From positions 496,001-560,000 of the forward strand of contig NZ_BDCM01000006.1 of the NCBI RefSeq assembly GCF_001613505.1: DNA of 64,000 bases, in the 5' to 3' direction. Position numbers and translations under genes: made by a program. Source of the DNA: Nocardia mikamii NBRC 108933. GTDB taxonomy: Bacteria; Actinomycetota; Actinomycetes; Mycobacteriales; Mycobacteriaceae. The notes under the pieces were generated by a model, which made no database searches, had not been told where the DNA came from, and worked only from the letters and a program-made list of their open reading frames with translations. Shown one piece after another: positions 8,589-17,951 of this stretch; position 1 is the first letter of the stretch; each line of letters starts with the position of its first letter.

Positions 8589-9440
8589 TCAGTGGGAGTC
8601 ACGGGCAGCCTGTTCGATCACCCCGGCCACCACATCGGGGTGGGAGACCGCGACGGAATGCGATGCGGCTACCTCGGTGACGTGGGCGTGGGCGCGTTCG
8701 GCCATGAACCGCTGCGCCGCGACCGGGATGTTCTTGTCCTCGGTTGTGATCACATCCCAGCTGGGCTTCTCCGTCCAAGCAGCCGCCGTGGCCCGCTCTT
8801 CCAGCGCGGACTGCGCGATCGGCCGTTGCGTGGCCGCCGTCAGGGCCGCGCGGTCCGAGGCGACATCGGCGGCGAACTGGTCGCGGAACTTGTCCTGCTG
8901 AATGTAGAGGTCTGTGCCGGTGCTGCCGTCGATATTCGTGACCGGCACGGCATCGAGCATGCCGGGCAAGGTGGACCCCGGGAACTGATTGGTAAGCCCC
9001 AAAGCCGTCTCCCCCGGTGCCGGCAGGAACGCCGCCACATAGACCAGGCCCTTGACCTGATCGTTCCCAGCGCCCGCCGCACTGATGACCGATCCGCCGT
9101 AGGAGTGCCCGACCAAGATCACCGGGCCGTTGATATGGCGGATCAACCCACGCAACCCGGTGGCGTCCGCGGCGGGCCCGCGGAGCGGATTCGCCGCGGC
9201 CACAACCGGATAGTGGTCGCTGCGCAGCTTCTCGATGACACCGTCCCAACTGGACGCGTCCGCGAACGCGCCGTGCTCCAGCACGATCGTCGGCTTCGGC
9301 GCATCCTCGCCGGGCCCTGCCTGGGATGCCGTTTCGGCGGCGCAGGCAACGGCCACACTCCCCGCGACGACAACCGCCGCGACCGCCGAAACCGTCCGTA
9401 CAACGCGCCGCCGCGTGCGGCCACGTCCGACTACGACCAT
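8589..9440 (-). CDS. Secreted alpha/beta hydrolase
   Basis: A 283-residue exported hydrolase. The N-terminus has a run of arginines (RTRRRVVRTVSAV) followed by a hydrophobic stretch ending VAVACAAE, read as a signal sequence, possibly Tat-type or a weak lipobox with Cys. The mature part starts with IVLEHGAFADASSWDGVI and has the nucleophile elbow VGHSYGGS. A late SHSVAVSHP supplies the likely catalytic His. It resembles the esterase/pyrethroid-hydrolase-like group; substrate unknown. The ATG at 9440 is preceded by GAAGGGCG; an in-frame TTG 21 bases earlier is less likely. A large inverted repeat lies between it and the divergent HdeD-like gene. Confidence 0.85.
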   Translation of the reverse strand: MVVVGRGRTRRRVVRTVSAVAAVVVAGSVAVACAAETASQAGPGEDAPKPTIVLEHGAFADASSWDGVIEKLRSDHYPVVAAANPLRGPAADATGLRGLIRHINGPVILVGHSYGGSVISAAGAGNDQVKGLVYVAAFLPAPGETALGLTNQFPGSTLPGMLDAVPVTNIDGSTGTDLYIQQDKFRDQFAADVASDRAALTAATQRPIAQSALEERATAAAWTEKPSWDVITTEDKNIPVAAQRFMAERAHAHVTEVAASHSVAVSHPDVVAGVIEQAARDSH

Positions 9441-9508
9441 GTGATTACGCCCTTCGAACAAGTGGTGCGGATACGGATTCCACTGTGCGAGGCGGACCCG
9501 TCGCCAGG

Positions 9509-9589
9509 CATCCGTCGGATGACGCTGTCGGCGACGTAATCGGAGCCGGCCTCCCTGATTACGTCGTCATCAGCGTCATGCGACGGATG
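9509..9589. repeat. Large imperfect inverted repeat (33-bp arms)
   Basis: The arms at 9509-9541 and 9557-9589 match at 29 of 33 positions, including perfect 9-bp blocks at both ends and in the middle, around a 15-base spacer. The element sits in the promoter interval of two divergent genes. It could be paired operator sites, an RNA hairpin or a small mobile remnant. Confidence 0.75.
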
Positions 9590-9647
9590 TCGCGATCGGA
9601 TTCCCGGACGACAGTGAGGTTCTGTCGTTCCAACCGAGGAGAATCCG

Positions 9648-10229
9648 ATGAGCACCCCCACCCTCGCTACCGTGAAAACCGAACGCGCCGCGCTGATCCG
9701 CCTGTACGCGAGCCGCGGCGTGCTCGCCCTCGCGTGGGCCGCCGCCTTCGCCGCCGCACACGAACCGCTCGATGCCCTCGCCGTCGCCTTGCTGGTGGCG
9801 TACCCGTTGATCGATGCCGTCTCGTCGCTGATCGACTACAAGGCGACCGATGCGGGCCCCGAACGCCGGGTAACCGCCTTCAACGCCGCCCTGAGCACCC
9901 TGGCCGCCGTCGCGGCCGGTATCGCCGCGATCACCGGCGGCGTAGCCGCATCCCTCGCCACCTTCGGCGCGTGGGCGGTCCTTTCCGGTGCGGCCCAGGT
10001 CGCCGTCGGCCTGTACCGCCGCGGCCCCGAACTGGGCAAACAGTGGCCGATGTTGATCGCCGGCGGCCTGTCGTTCCTGGTGGGCCTGTTCTACATCGGC
10101 CAATCACTGGGCGCCACACCGACATTGGATGTGCTGTCGGTATACGCGACCGGCGGCGGCGTCTTCTTCATCGCCGAAGCCGCGCTGCTCGTCTGGAAGG
10201 GACGATCGACTCCGGTTGCCGCCGGGTGA
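9648..10229 (+). CDS. HdeD/DUF308-like membrane protein
   Basis: A 193-residue integral membrane protein with about six helices in Ala/Leu/Val-rich stretches and short charged loops (SSLIDYKATDAGPERR, YRRGPELGKQW). The layout is that of DUF308/HdeD-like proteins, often linked to stress but without a known reaction. The ATG at 9648 is preceded by GAGGAGAAT. It is followed by a strong hairpin terminator. Confidence 0.7.
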   Translation: MSTPTLATVKTERAALIRLYASRGVLALAWAAAFAAAHEPLDALAVALLVAYPLIDAVSSLIDYKATDAGPERRVTAFNAALSTLAAVAAGIAAITGGVAASLATFGAWAVLSGAAQVAVGLYRRGPELGKQWPMLIAGGLSFLVGLFYIGQSLGATPTLDVLSVYATGGGVFFIAEAALLVWKGRSTPVAAG

Positions 10230-10250
10230 TCCTCCACGACAACAGCCCAT

Positions 10251-10288
10251 GCCCACGTATCCGCACCTGTCGCCCCGGATACGTGGGC
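10251..10288. terminator. Hairpin terminator
   Basis: GCCCACGTATCCG (10251-10263) and its exact reverse complement (10276-10288) give a 13-bp stem with a 12-base loop. It sits 22 bases after the HdeD-like gene and downstream of the convergent tRNA-Leu, so it may serve both. There is no long T tract, as is common in actinobacteria. Confidence 0.65.
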
Positions 10289-10371
10289 AGACCCGCGTGC
10301 GGATGCCGACGAGGACGACGAAAACGACCCGGGCACAAGATGAAAAACGAAGCCCACCTGCACCTTCTCGG

Positions 10372-10445
10372 TGCCCCCGGTCGGACTCGAACCGACACTG
10401 TGCGGATTTTAAGTCCGCTGCCTCTGCCAATTGGGCTACGGGGGC
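10372..10445 (-). tRNA. tRNA-Leu (anticodon TAA), short variable arm
   Basis: The minus strand folds as a full cloverleaf: acceptor GCCCCCG/CGGGGGC, anticodon stem GCGGA/TCCGC with loop CTTAAAA (anticodon TAA, reading UUA), and T arm GTCGG-TTCGAGT-CCGAC. The discriminator base is A, as leucine tRNAs require. The variable region is only ACAGT, not the long arm usual for leucine tRNAs. CCA is only partly encoded (ACC). Confidence 0.93.
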
Positions 10446-10501
10446 GGCTGGGATAGCGTACCTAAGTCGTACGTCCGTCTCGGAATTGTCCGGGGATTTG
10501 C

Positions 10502-11977
10502 TCAGTGCACGCCTTCCATCAAGCGGCTGACCTGCGGGGCTAGGAAGTAAACGACGATTCCCACTGCGATCGCGACCAGGCCGGTGATGCCGAAGTAGGC
10601 GACTTCGTGGCTGGTGTCGTAGAACTCGGACAGGACGCCGGACATCGAGGTGCCGATGCCGACGGAGAAGAAGTAAAGGGCCATCATCTGGGCTCGGAAA
10701 GCCTCGGGGGCGAGCTGAGTGGTAACCGCGAGGCCGATCGGGGACAGCAGGAGTTCGGAGATGGCGAAGCCGGCCAGGATGACGAAGACGAGCAGGGCGG
10801 GAACGGTTTTGTCGTCGAAGCCGGCCAGGGGGACGAACAGGAGAAACGATGCGCCCATCCCCATCACGCCGTAGGCGAACTTTCGGGGCGTGGTGGGGGC
10901 TCGGGTGCCCAGGCGGGTCCACATGAGCGCGAACAAGGGCGACAGCACGATGACCCAGATCGGTTCCTCCGAGCCGATCCAGCTCGCCGGCGCGGTCCAG
11001 CCGAACAGCGTCCAGTTCATCCGCTCGTCGGAGTAGACGGCCAGCACCGTGAAGATCTGCTGGAACAGCGACCAGAACACGGCGTTGGCGATGAACAGCG
11101 GTATGAAGGCCCGCACTCGGACTCGTTCCACCGCAACCACTTTCGGACTGGTCAACATCAATCCGAAATAGAGTATCGATACCGCCGCGATCACGCCGGT
11201 GGTTACCCACGACAGATTCGACAACCGGACCAGCCCGGTCCACATCGCGAGCGCCACCACCACCGCGACGACCAGCAGGAAGGCGATCACCGTCCCGATC
11301 TGGCTGCGCGGCAACGGGTTCGGCACTTCCCGCCCGTGGGTACCCAGATTGCGCCGGAAGATCACGTACTGGGTGAGTCCGAGCGCCATACCGACCGCCG
11401 CCGCCCCGAATCCGTAGTGGAATCCGAGGTGGGTCTGCAGCAGTCCGGTGATCAGCGGGCCGACGAACGCGCCCAGGTTCACGCCCAGATAGAACAGCGT
11501 GAAACCGCCGTCGGCACGCGGGTCACCCTTCTCGTAGAGCGTGCCCAGCAGTGAGGACGCGTTGGCCTTCAACGCGCCGGAGCCGAGCGCGACGAGCACC
11601 AAACCCACCCCGACACCGGTCAATCCGGGCAGCACCGCCAGCGCGATATGCCCGGCCATCACTACGACGCCGCCGTAGAAGACGGTCCGCTCCATCCCGA
11701 GCACCCGGTCGGCCAGCCAGCCGCCGAGCACGGTCGACAGATACACGAGCCCGCCGTAGGCGCCGACGATGCCCGTGGCGGTGGATTTCTCCAGCCCGAG
11801 CCCGCCGTCGGTCACCGAGTAGTACAGGTAGTACCCGAGGATGGTGAGCATGCCGTAGAACGAAAACCGTTCCCACAGCTCCACTCCGAACAAGTTGACC
11901 AGCCCGATGGGATGGCCGAATATCGTGCGTGTCTCCGGTGCCGCCTGCTCTCCCGGGACGGGTTCCACCCTGCTCAT
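10502..11977 (-). CDS. POT/PTR2 family proton-coupled peptide transporter
   Basis: A 491-residue MFS-type peptide:proton symporter with 12-14 hydrophobic segments. The family's proton-coupling motif ExxERF is visible in helix 1 (E33-L-W-E36-R37-F38), and the PTR2 signature FYLGVNLGAF occurs about 120 residues later. It should import di- and tripeptides. The ATG at 11977 is used; an in-frame GTG at 12007 would add ten residues, and neither has a clear ribosome binding site. It ends 56 bases from the tRNA-Leu gene on the same strand. Confidence 0.9.
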   Translation of the reverse strand: MSRVEPVPGEQAAPETRTIFGHPIGLVNLFGVELWERFSFYGMLTILGYYLYYSVTDGGLGLEKSTATGIVGAYGGLVYLSTVLGGWLADRVLGMERTVFYGGVVVMAGHIALAVLPGLTGVGVGLVLVALGSGALKANASSLLGTLYEKGDPRADGGFTLFYLGVNLGAFVGPLITGLLQTHLGFHYGFGAAAVGMALGLTQYVIFRRNLGTHGREVPNPLPRSQIGTVIAFLLVVAVVVALAMWTGLVRLSNLSWVTTGVIAAVSILYFGLMLTSPKVVAVERVRVRAFIPLFIANAVFWSLFQQIFTVLAVYSDERMNWTLFGWTAPASWIGSEEPIWVIVLSPLFALMWTRLGTRAPTTPRKFAYGVMGMGASFLLFVPLAGFDDKTVPALLVFVILAGFAISELLLSPIGLAVTTQLAPEAFRAQMMALYFFSVGIGTSMSGVLSEFYDTSHEVAYFGITGLVAIAVGIVVYFLAPQVSRLMEGVH

Positions 11978-12053
11978 GAGACGCAATTGTCCAGCAACGG
12001 GGGGCACCGATCGCGCAAAACGCCGATCACGCGGGGATGTCGGGGAGCTCCCC

Positions 12054-13001
12054 TCAGGCGATCGAGAGCGCGATACCGTCGAGAATGTCGTGCTCGCTCA
12101 CGATCAACTCGGCGATCCCCGCCCGGCGGGCCAGTTCGTCGGCCAGCACCTCGGTGATCACCGCGCCCCCGCCGATCACGTCGACCCGGCCCGGATGCAT
12201 GGGACCGAGGGCGGCGCGTTCGTCGTGGTTCATCCTGATGAGGCGGTGGCAGACCTCGCGGAGCTGATCGAACGTGAGCCGGGTCAGATGCACCCGATCC
12301 GAATCGTATTCGGGCAGATCCAGCGCGACGGCGGCGATCGTGGTCATGGTGCCGGCCACACCGACCCAGGTGCGGGCCCGCTCGACCGGAACCACGCCGA
12401 ATGCCTGGGCCAGCTGCTGCGAGGCGAAGAAACGCGCGGAGGCGACCTCCTCGCCGGTCGGCGGATTGCCGTGCAGGCAGCGTTCGGTGATCCGCACGCA
12501 GCCGATGTCGGCCGAGTAGGCATCCTGTACGCCGGAGCTGTCGCCGAGCACCACTTCGGTGGATCCGCCTCCGAGATCGACGACCACGAACGGCCCTTCG
12601 GCACTGGACAATTCGCCGACCGCGCCCGCGAACGAGAGCCGCGCCTCCTCGTCGCCGGTGATCACCTCGGCCTGGGCGCCGGGCACGACGCGGCCCAGTT
12701 CCACCCCGGTCATGGTGAAGAAGTCGTCGCGGTTGCGGGCGTCGCGGGTGGCGCTGGTGGCGACCATGCGCACCCGGCTCACTCCGGCATCGATCATGCG
12801 GTCGACGTAGTCGTGCAAGGCGACGCGGGTGCGTTCGATCGCCTCCGGATTCAGTTCGCCCGTGGCGTCGACGCCCTTGCCGAGCCGAACGATCCGCATC
12901 TCGCGGTGCACGTCGGTGAGGTGGCCGTCCGCGCCGACATCGGCGATCAGGAGCCGGATGGAATTGGTGCCGCAGTCGACGGCGGCAACCCGGTCACTCA
13001 T
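12054..13001 (-). CDS. ppx2: Ppx/GppA family exopolyphosphatase (Rv1026-like)
   Basis: A 315-residue member of the ASKHA phosphatase family that removes terminal phosphate from polyphosphate and/or converts pppGpp to ppGpp. The N-terminal phosphate-binding motif AAVDCGTNSIRLLIADV and the second nucleotide-site motif VVDLGGGSTEVV are intact. Its length is that of the single-domain actinobacterial form. The ATG at 13001 overlaps the stop of the DUF501 gene by 8 bases and has GGGAGA upstream, giving translational coupling. Gene order eno-ftsB-DUF501-ppx is as in M. tuberculosis Rv1023-Rv1026. Confidence 0.92.
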   Translation of the reverse strand: MSDRVAAVDCGTNSIRLLIADVGADGHLTDVHREMRIVRLGKGVDATGELNPEAIERTRVALHDYVDRMIDAGVSRVRMVATSATRDARNRDDFFTMTGVELGRVVPGAQAEVITGDEEARLSFAGAVGELSSAEGPFVVVDLGGGSTEVVLGDSSGVQDAYSADIGCVRITERCLHGNPPTGEEVASARFFASQQLAQAFGVVPVERARTWVGVAGTMTTIAAVALDLPEYDSDRVHLTRLTFDQLREVCHRLIRMNHDERAALGPMHPGRVDVIGGGAVITEVLADELARRAGIAELIVSEHDILDGIALSIA

Positions 13002-13587
13002 CACTGTCTCCCGCATCGGTATTCGATTGATACTGCTCGTATTTCGGCCAGTCCTGCGGAATCGCGGTGCCGCGCAGTCCGGTATCGGCCGCCAGCGCGA
13101 CCGCCTCGTCCCCGAGGGGATTCAGGCCCGGGCCCTTGGCCAGCGAATGCGCGATCAGCACGTGCAGGCATTTGACCCGCTCCGGCATCCCGCCACCGCT
13201 GAAATCCGTTCCCAGCGACTCGATTTCGTCGCGTTCGGACAGGTAGCTCTCGTGCGCGGCGCGGTAGGCGGCGGCCAGTTCCGGGTCGGCGGCCAGGCGT
13301 TCGGTCATCCCCCGCATCAGTCCGGCGGCCTCCTGGCGACTCGCCTCGGCGGTCAGGCGCGGATCGGTGAGGTAGTAGAGCGTGGGGAAGGGGGTGCCGT
13401 CGGGCAGCCGCGGCGCGGTCTTCACGACCGCCGGTTGGCCGTCGGGCGTGCGATAGGCGATGGCGAGGACCCCGCGCGGCTCTCGGCCGAGTTGACGGGC
13501 CACGATCTCGAGATCCGCCGCGGCGGGCGCACCCTGCTCGGCACGCGCCTCGCCGGACGAGGGCTCGGGCGTAGCGGGGTCGGTCAC
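12994..13587 (-). CDS. DUF501 family protein (Rv1025-like)
   Basis: A 197-residue soluble protein of unknown function, conserved next to ftsB and ppx in actinobacteria. The core runs from about residue 25 (VARQLGREPRGVLAIAYR) through PTLYYLTDPRLTAEASRQEA to HVLIAHSLAKGPG and GDEAVAL near the end. It starts at a GTG that overlaps the stop of the upstream divisome gene (GTGA) and overlaps ppx downstream, so all three are probably made from one mRNA. No catalytic motif can be named with confidence. Confidence 0.85.
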   Translation of the reverse strand: MTDPATPEPSSGEARAEQGAPAAADLEIVARQLGREPRGVLAIAYRTPDGQPAVVKTAPRLPDGTPFPTLYYLTDPRLTAEASRQEAAGLMRGMTERLAADPELAAAYRAAHESYLSERDEIESLGTDFSGGGMPERVKCLHVLIAHSLAKGPGLNPLGDEAVALAADTGLRGTAIPQDWPKYEQYQSNTDAGDSDE

Positions 13588-14240
13588 CGGGGTTCTCCTT
13601 CAGGATCGGGCGGGGGTGGTGGCGGAGGTGGTGGCGGCGGCGGGGGCGCCGGCGCGGGGATGGGCTGCGGGTTGGACATGCTGCGCCACAGCTGGGTGTA
13701 CCAGGGGTCGGGGCGGCGGGCCTGACTCGTCGGCACCGGCACCGCGGGCTGTTCGATCCCGGGGACCTGCACGATGTATGCGGTGTCGCCCGGCATCACC
13801 AGCCGCAGCCGGTCGCGGGCCTCGGAGCGGATGTAGGCGGGATCTTGCTGCTGTGCGCGACGGTCGCGCAACCGCGTCAGATCGCTTTCCAGATCGCGGC
13901 GCTGTTCGGCCAGCTGCGCCGATTCCGAACGCTGGCTGAAGTAGGTGCGCATCGGCACGGCGAGCGTCAGCGCGAGCGCGCACAGCACCGCCGCCAGGAT
14001 GACGGCCCGCCCGGTGGACAGCCCGAGAATCCGGCGATCGTGGCGATCCTCGGACTTCTTCGACTTCGCCCGCGTGGTGCGCGGCTCGGACTTCGTGCCG
14101 GCCGGACGTCGTTGCGCGGCCCGTTTGCCGGCGGGCGTGCGCGCGGAGCCGTTCGCGGACCGTTCGGGCCGGGGAGACCGCGTCGAGCGGCGGTCACCGC
14201 GTCCTGCCGGACTGGTACCGCGCGCCCGTCGCTCCGTCAT
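13584..14240 (-). CDS. ftsB: Septum formation initiator FtsB/DivIC-like protein
   Basis: A 218-residue bitopic divisome protein. It has a long basic cytoplasmic N-terminus (1-75, rich in Arg, Lys, Ser, Pro), one transmembrane helix (about 78-96), then a coiled coil (103-135) with the conserved ARDRLRLVMPGD segment. FtsB links FtsL and FtsQ in septal wall synthesis. Unusual is the C-terminal tail: a run of 13 prolines at 199-211 followed by DPEGEPR. The ATG at 14240 is chosen at the start of the basic region. It lies 174 bases after eno and overlaps DUF501. Confidence 0.88.
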   Translation of the reverse strand: MTERRARGTSPAGRGDRRSTRSPRPERSANGSARTPAGKRAAQRRPAGTKSEPRTTRAKSKKSEDRHDRRILGLSTGRAVILAAVLCALALTLAVPMRTYFSQRSESAQLAEQRRDLESDLTRLRDRRAQQQDPAYIRSEARDRLRLVMPGDTAYIVQVPGIEQPAVPVPTSQARRPDPWYTQLWRSMSNPQPIPAPAPPPPPPPPPPPPPDPEGEPR

Positions 14241-14260
14241 CCCCACACCTCGAAATCGCC

Positions 14261-14333
14261 TGCCTCCGCAGCGGTGCTGCGAATCTGTGCAGCAGCGGTG
14301 CTGCAAATCCGTGCCGTAGCGGCGCTGCGATTC
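14261..14333. repeat. Three degenerate 24-25 bp tandem repeats
   Basis: Three head-to-tail copies of a unit around GCAGCGGTGCTGC (14261-14285, 14286-14309, 14310-14333) lie just upstream of the ftsB start in the eno-ftsB gap. Copies diverge at several positions. Confidence 0.6.
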
Positions 14334-14414
14334 GACCGCACAGCGCAACGGTTTCGCGCGGTGACCGGCCGCTGTGTCGACCGGCCCCGCGCGCCACAAC
14401 CGTTGACGAGGCTA

Positions 14415-15737
<1,323 letters not shown>

Positions 15738-15865
15738 TCAGGGCCCTGCCCACCGCCGTCCATGAGCAGGTCGCACGGCGGGCCCGTGCGTCTGCGAGCC
15801 TAATGGGTGCGGTCCGGGACGCACGACACAGGTGGGCGCGGTCACGGTCGTCGGGCACACGGGCG

Positions 15866-16603
15866 TCAGGCGCGACGGCCGACGCTGTAGGCCGCCGCCT
15901 TCGTCCGCACGGTCGCCATATAGGTAGTGGACTGGTTGTAGGTCAACACCGCCTTCTGCCAACCCTCCGGGGTGCGCAGATCACCGCCGCTGGCGCACAG
16001 GTAGCGCGCGGCGGTCAGCGAGGCGTCGTCGATGCTGTCCGGATCCGCGCGGCCGTCCCCGTTGGCATCCACACCCCAGTGCTGCCAGGTTTCGGGCAGG
16101 AATTGGAACGGCCCCTCGGCGCGCACGTAGACCGGAGCACCGGCGCGGGCGGTGGCTTCGTCGTCGAGAATCCTTGCGACACCGGGTGATCCGTCCAGCG
16201 GGATGCCTCGGATGGGCGGGCGGACCTCACCGTCGGCATCCAGGTCGGATCCGCCGTGGCGGCCGTGCTTGCTCTCCACCCGCGCGATGCCCGCGATCGT
16301 GGTCCAGCCGATTCCGCAGTCGGGACGCGATTGGGCCATGACCTCGGCCGCGTATCCATAGGCCTCGAGCGCGACCGTCGGAATGCCGAGCGCGTCCGAC
16401 TGCCCTCGCGCCCAGTCACGCAACTGTTCGGCACTACGGCCGGGCGCATCGAGGTCGATCAGCGGAACCGGGCTGCCCGCACCGGGCGGGAAACCGTCCG
16501 GAATCGGGGGCAGGTTATCGGTTCCCGCACATCCGGACAGCAGTGCGACCGCCGCGACAGCGGCGAACGCGAGGGGCCGGAATCCGGGGATGGTCGAACG
16601 CAC
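15866..16603 (-). CDS. lpqU: LpqU-like lipoprotein lytic transglycosylase
   Basis: A 245-residue membrane-anchored murein hydrolase of the MltB-like type. The signal peptide ends in the lipobox LLSGC with Cys25 as lipidation site. The catalytic domain has GIARVESKHG with the likely catalytic Glu110, then GPFQFLPETWQHWG and the Asp-rich segment DANGDGRADPDSIDDA, as in actinobacterial transglycosylases of this class. It cleaves the MurNAc-GlcNAc bond at the outer face of the membrane. A GTG start follows GGAGAG. In M. tuberculosis the orthologue (Rv1022) is adjacent to mazG; here about 7.3 kb separates them. Confidence 0.9.
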   Translation of the reverse strand: MRSTIPGFRPLAFAAVAAVALLSGCAGTDNLPPIPDGFPPGAGSPVPLIDLDAPGRSAEQLRDWARGQSDALGIPTVALEAYGYAAEVMAQSRPDCGIGWTTIAGIARVESKHGRHGGSDLDADGEVRPPIRGIPLDGSPGVARILDDEATARAGAPVYVRAEGPFQFLPETWQHWGVDANGDGRADPDSIDDASLTAARYLCASGGDLRTPEGWQKAVLTYNQSTTYMATVRTKAAAYSVGRRA

Positions 16604-16732
16604 CTCTCCATCATCCAGATTCGCGCGCGGATGGCACGCACCGTGACGGTGCGCTCCACCCGACTCGGCATACGATCAGCTACCTTTCCTCGCAACCTTT
16701 CGATACCGAAACGCTATGTCCAACGGCGTACT

Positions 16733-16751
16733 TTAGGTAAGCCTTGCTTAA
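16733..16751 (+). promoter_or_regulatory. IdeR/DtxR-type iron box
   Basis: TTAGGTAAGCCTTGCTTAA matches the mycobacterial IdeR consensus TTAGGTTAGGCTAACCTAA at 14 of 19 positions, including both outer TTAGGT / TTAA blocks. It lies 78 bases upstream of the first gene of the diaminopropionate-type operon and about 130 bases from the divergent lpqU start. IdeR with Fe2+ would repress the operon, so induction under iron limitation is expected. Confidence 0.75.
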
Positions 16752-16828
16752 GATCAACGGAGCGACTAACTTCGCAGTCCGAGTCTTCACCACCTGCTTC
16801 ATCCCCATTGCGAGGAAGGGAACTCCTG

Positions 16829-17926
16829 GTGAAAAACGTTCTCCGCGAACGTAAGACACCCCAGCACGAAGAAACCGAACCGATCGACCGCCGTACGCTT
16901 CCGCCCGAGGCCGCGGCGGCCGTGTTCTGCTCAGCCGAAGAGATCGCGATCACACTCGACCACACACCCGGCGGTTCTGCACCGGTCCGGCGCACCCTCT
17001 CCGATCCGGCCCTGATCCGGCTCGTCGACGCCTACGCCGCCGACCTTCCGGCGGCGGTGCGAACCGCGTTGCGACCGCCCGACACCGCCGCCGGCGCGAC
17101 GATCATCGGCCGCCTGCCGGTGCGCGACGACGAGCTCGGCCCGACGCCGCCCGACTGGACCCATGCCGCCAGACCGGCGTGCCCGGCATCGTTTCGCCTG
17201 GATATCGCACTGTTACTGCTCGCCCGCTGCGCCGGCGAACCGTTCGGCTGGCAGGGCCAGCAGGGCGGACGGCTGGTCAACAACATCCTGCCCACGCCCG
17301 GTCACGAACACGAGCAGTCCGGCGCCAGCAGCACCACCCTGCTGAGCCCGCACACCGAGGACGCCTTCCATCCCGAACGCGCGCATCTGCTTCTGCTCGG
17401 TTGTCTGCGCAATCCCGATCGGGTCGGCACCACCGTGTCCTCGGTCCGCCAGGTGAGCCTGGACGCGGACGGGCGGCGGCGGCTTGCCGAACCGACGGTG
17501 CCGATCCTGCCCGACGTCTCCTACGGCGAGGATTTCAGCGGACATCGCCCCGCCCCGGTGGCCACCGTCGCCGCCGGTGACGGTGGGCCGACCCTGCGCT
17601 ACGACCCCGCCTACACCCCGCTCGACGAGGCCGGCGCCGAATACCGTTGCGCCTACGCCGATCTCGGTACGGAATTGGAACGAGTCTGTCACCGTGCGGT
17701 GTTGGAGCCCGGCGAGTTGCTGCTGATGGACAATGATGTCGTCGTGCACGGCCGGGTTCCGTTCACGCCCCGATACGACGGGACCGACCGCTGGCTCAAA
17801 CGGGTCAACATCCGGCTGGCACGCCGCCGCGCACCGGCCGAGGCCGGCGAAAGCGGATACGGGCAGCGGACGGTGCGGCCGTTCGCGCCCGACCCCGCTG
17901 CGGCACCGAAGATCTCGCACCGATGA
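16829..17926 (+). CDS. Fe(II)/2-oxoglutarate hydroxylase, VioC/AsnO-type (TauD/TfdA superfamily)
   Basis: A 365-residue non-haem iron oxygenase, first gene of the iron-box operon. The metal triad is H175-x-E177 (LLSPHTEDAFHPERAH) and H307 (VVVHGRVPFTPRYDGTDRW), with Arg316 or Arg322 suited to hold the 2-oxoglutarate carboxylate. The HxE form and the HTEDAFHP and RYDGTDRW strings are typical of the subfamily that hydroxylates free amino acids at the beta or gamma carbon (VioC and OrfP on arginine, AsnO on asparagine). The substrate here is unknown; arginine, asparagine, diaminopropionate or a conjugate are all possible. A GTG start follows GAGGAAGGG. Codon use looks native. Confidence 0.88.
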   Translation: MKNVLRERKTPQHEETEPIDRRTLPPEAAAAVFCSAEEIAITLDHTPGGSAPVRRTLSDPALIRLVDAYAADLPAAVRTALRPPDTAAGATIIGRLPVRDDELGPTPPDWTHAARPACPASFRLDIALLLLARCAGEPFGWQGQQGGRLVNNILPTPGHEHEQSGASSTTLLSPHTEDAFHPERAHLLLLGCLRNPDRVGTTVSSVRQVSLDADGRRRLAEPTVPILPDVSYGEDFSGHRPAPVATVAAGDGGPTLRYDPAYTPLDEAGAEYRCAYADLGTELERVCHRAVLEPGELLLMDNDVVVHGRVPFTPRYDGTDRWLKRVNIRLARRRAPAEAGESGYGQRTVRPFAPDPAAAPKISHR

Positions 17927-17951
17927 ACCGACCAGTGAACCGAGGAACGCA

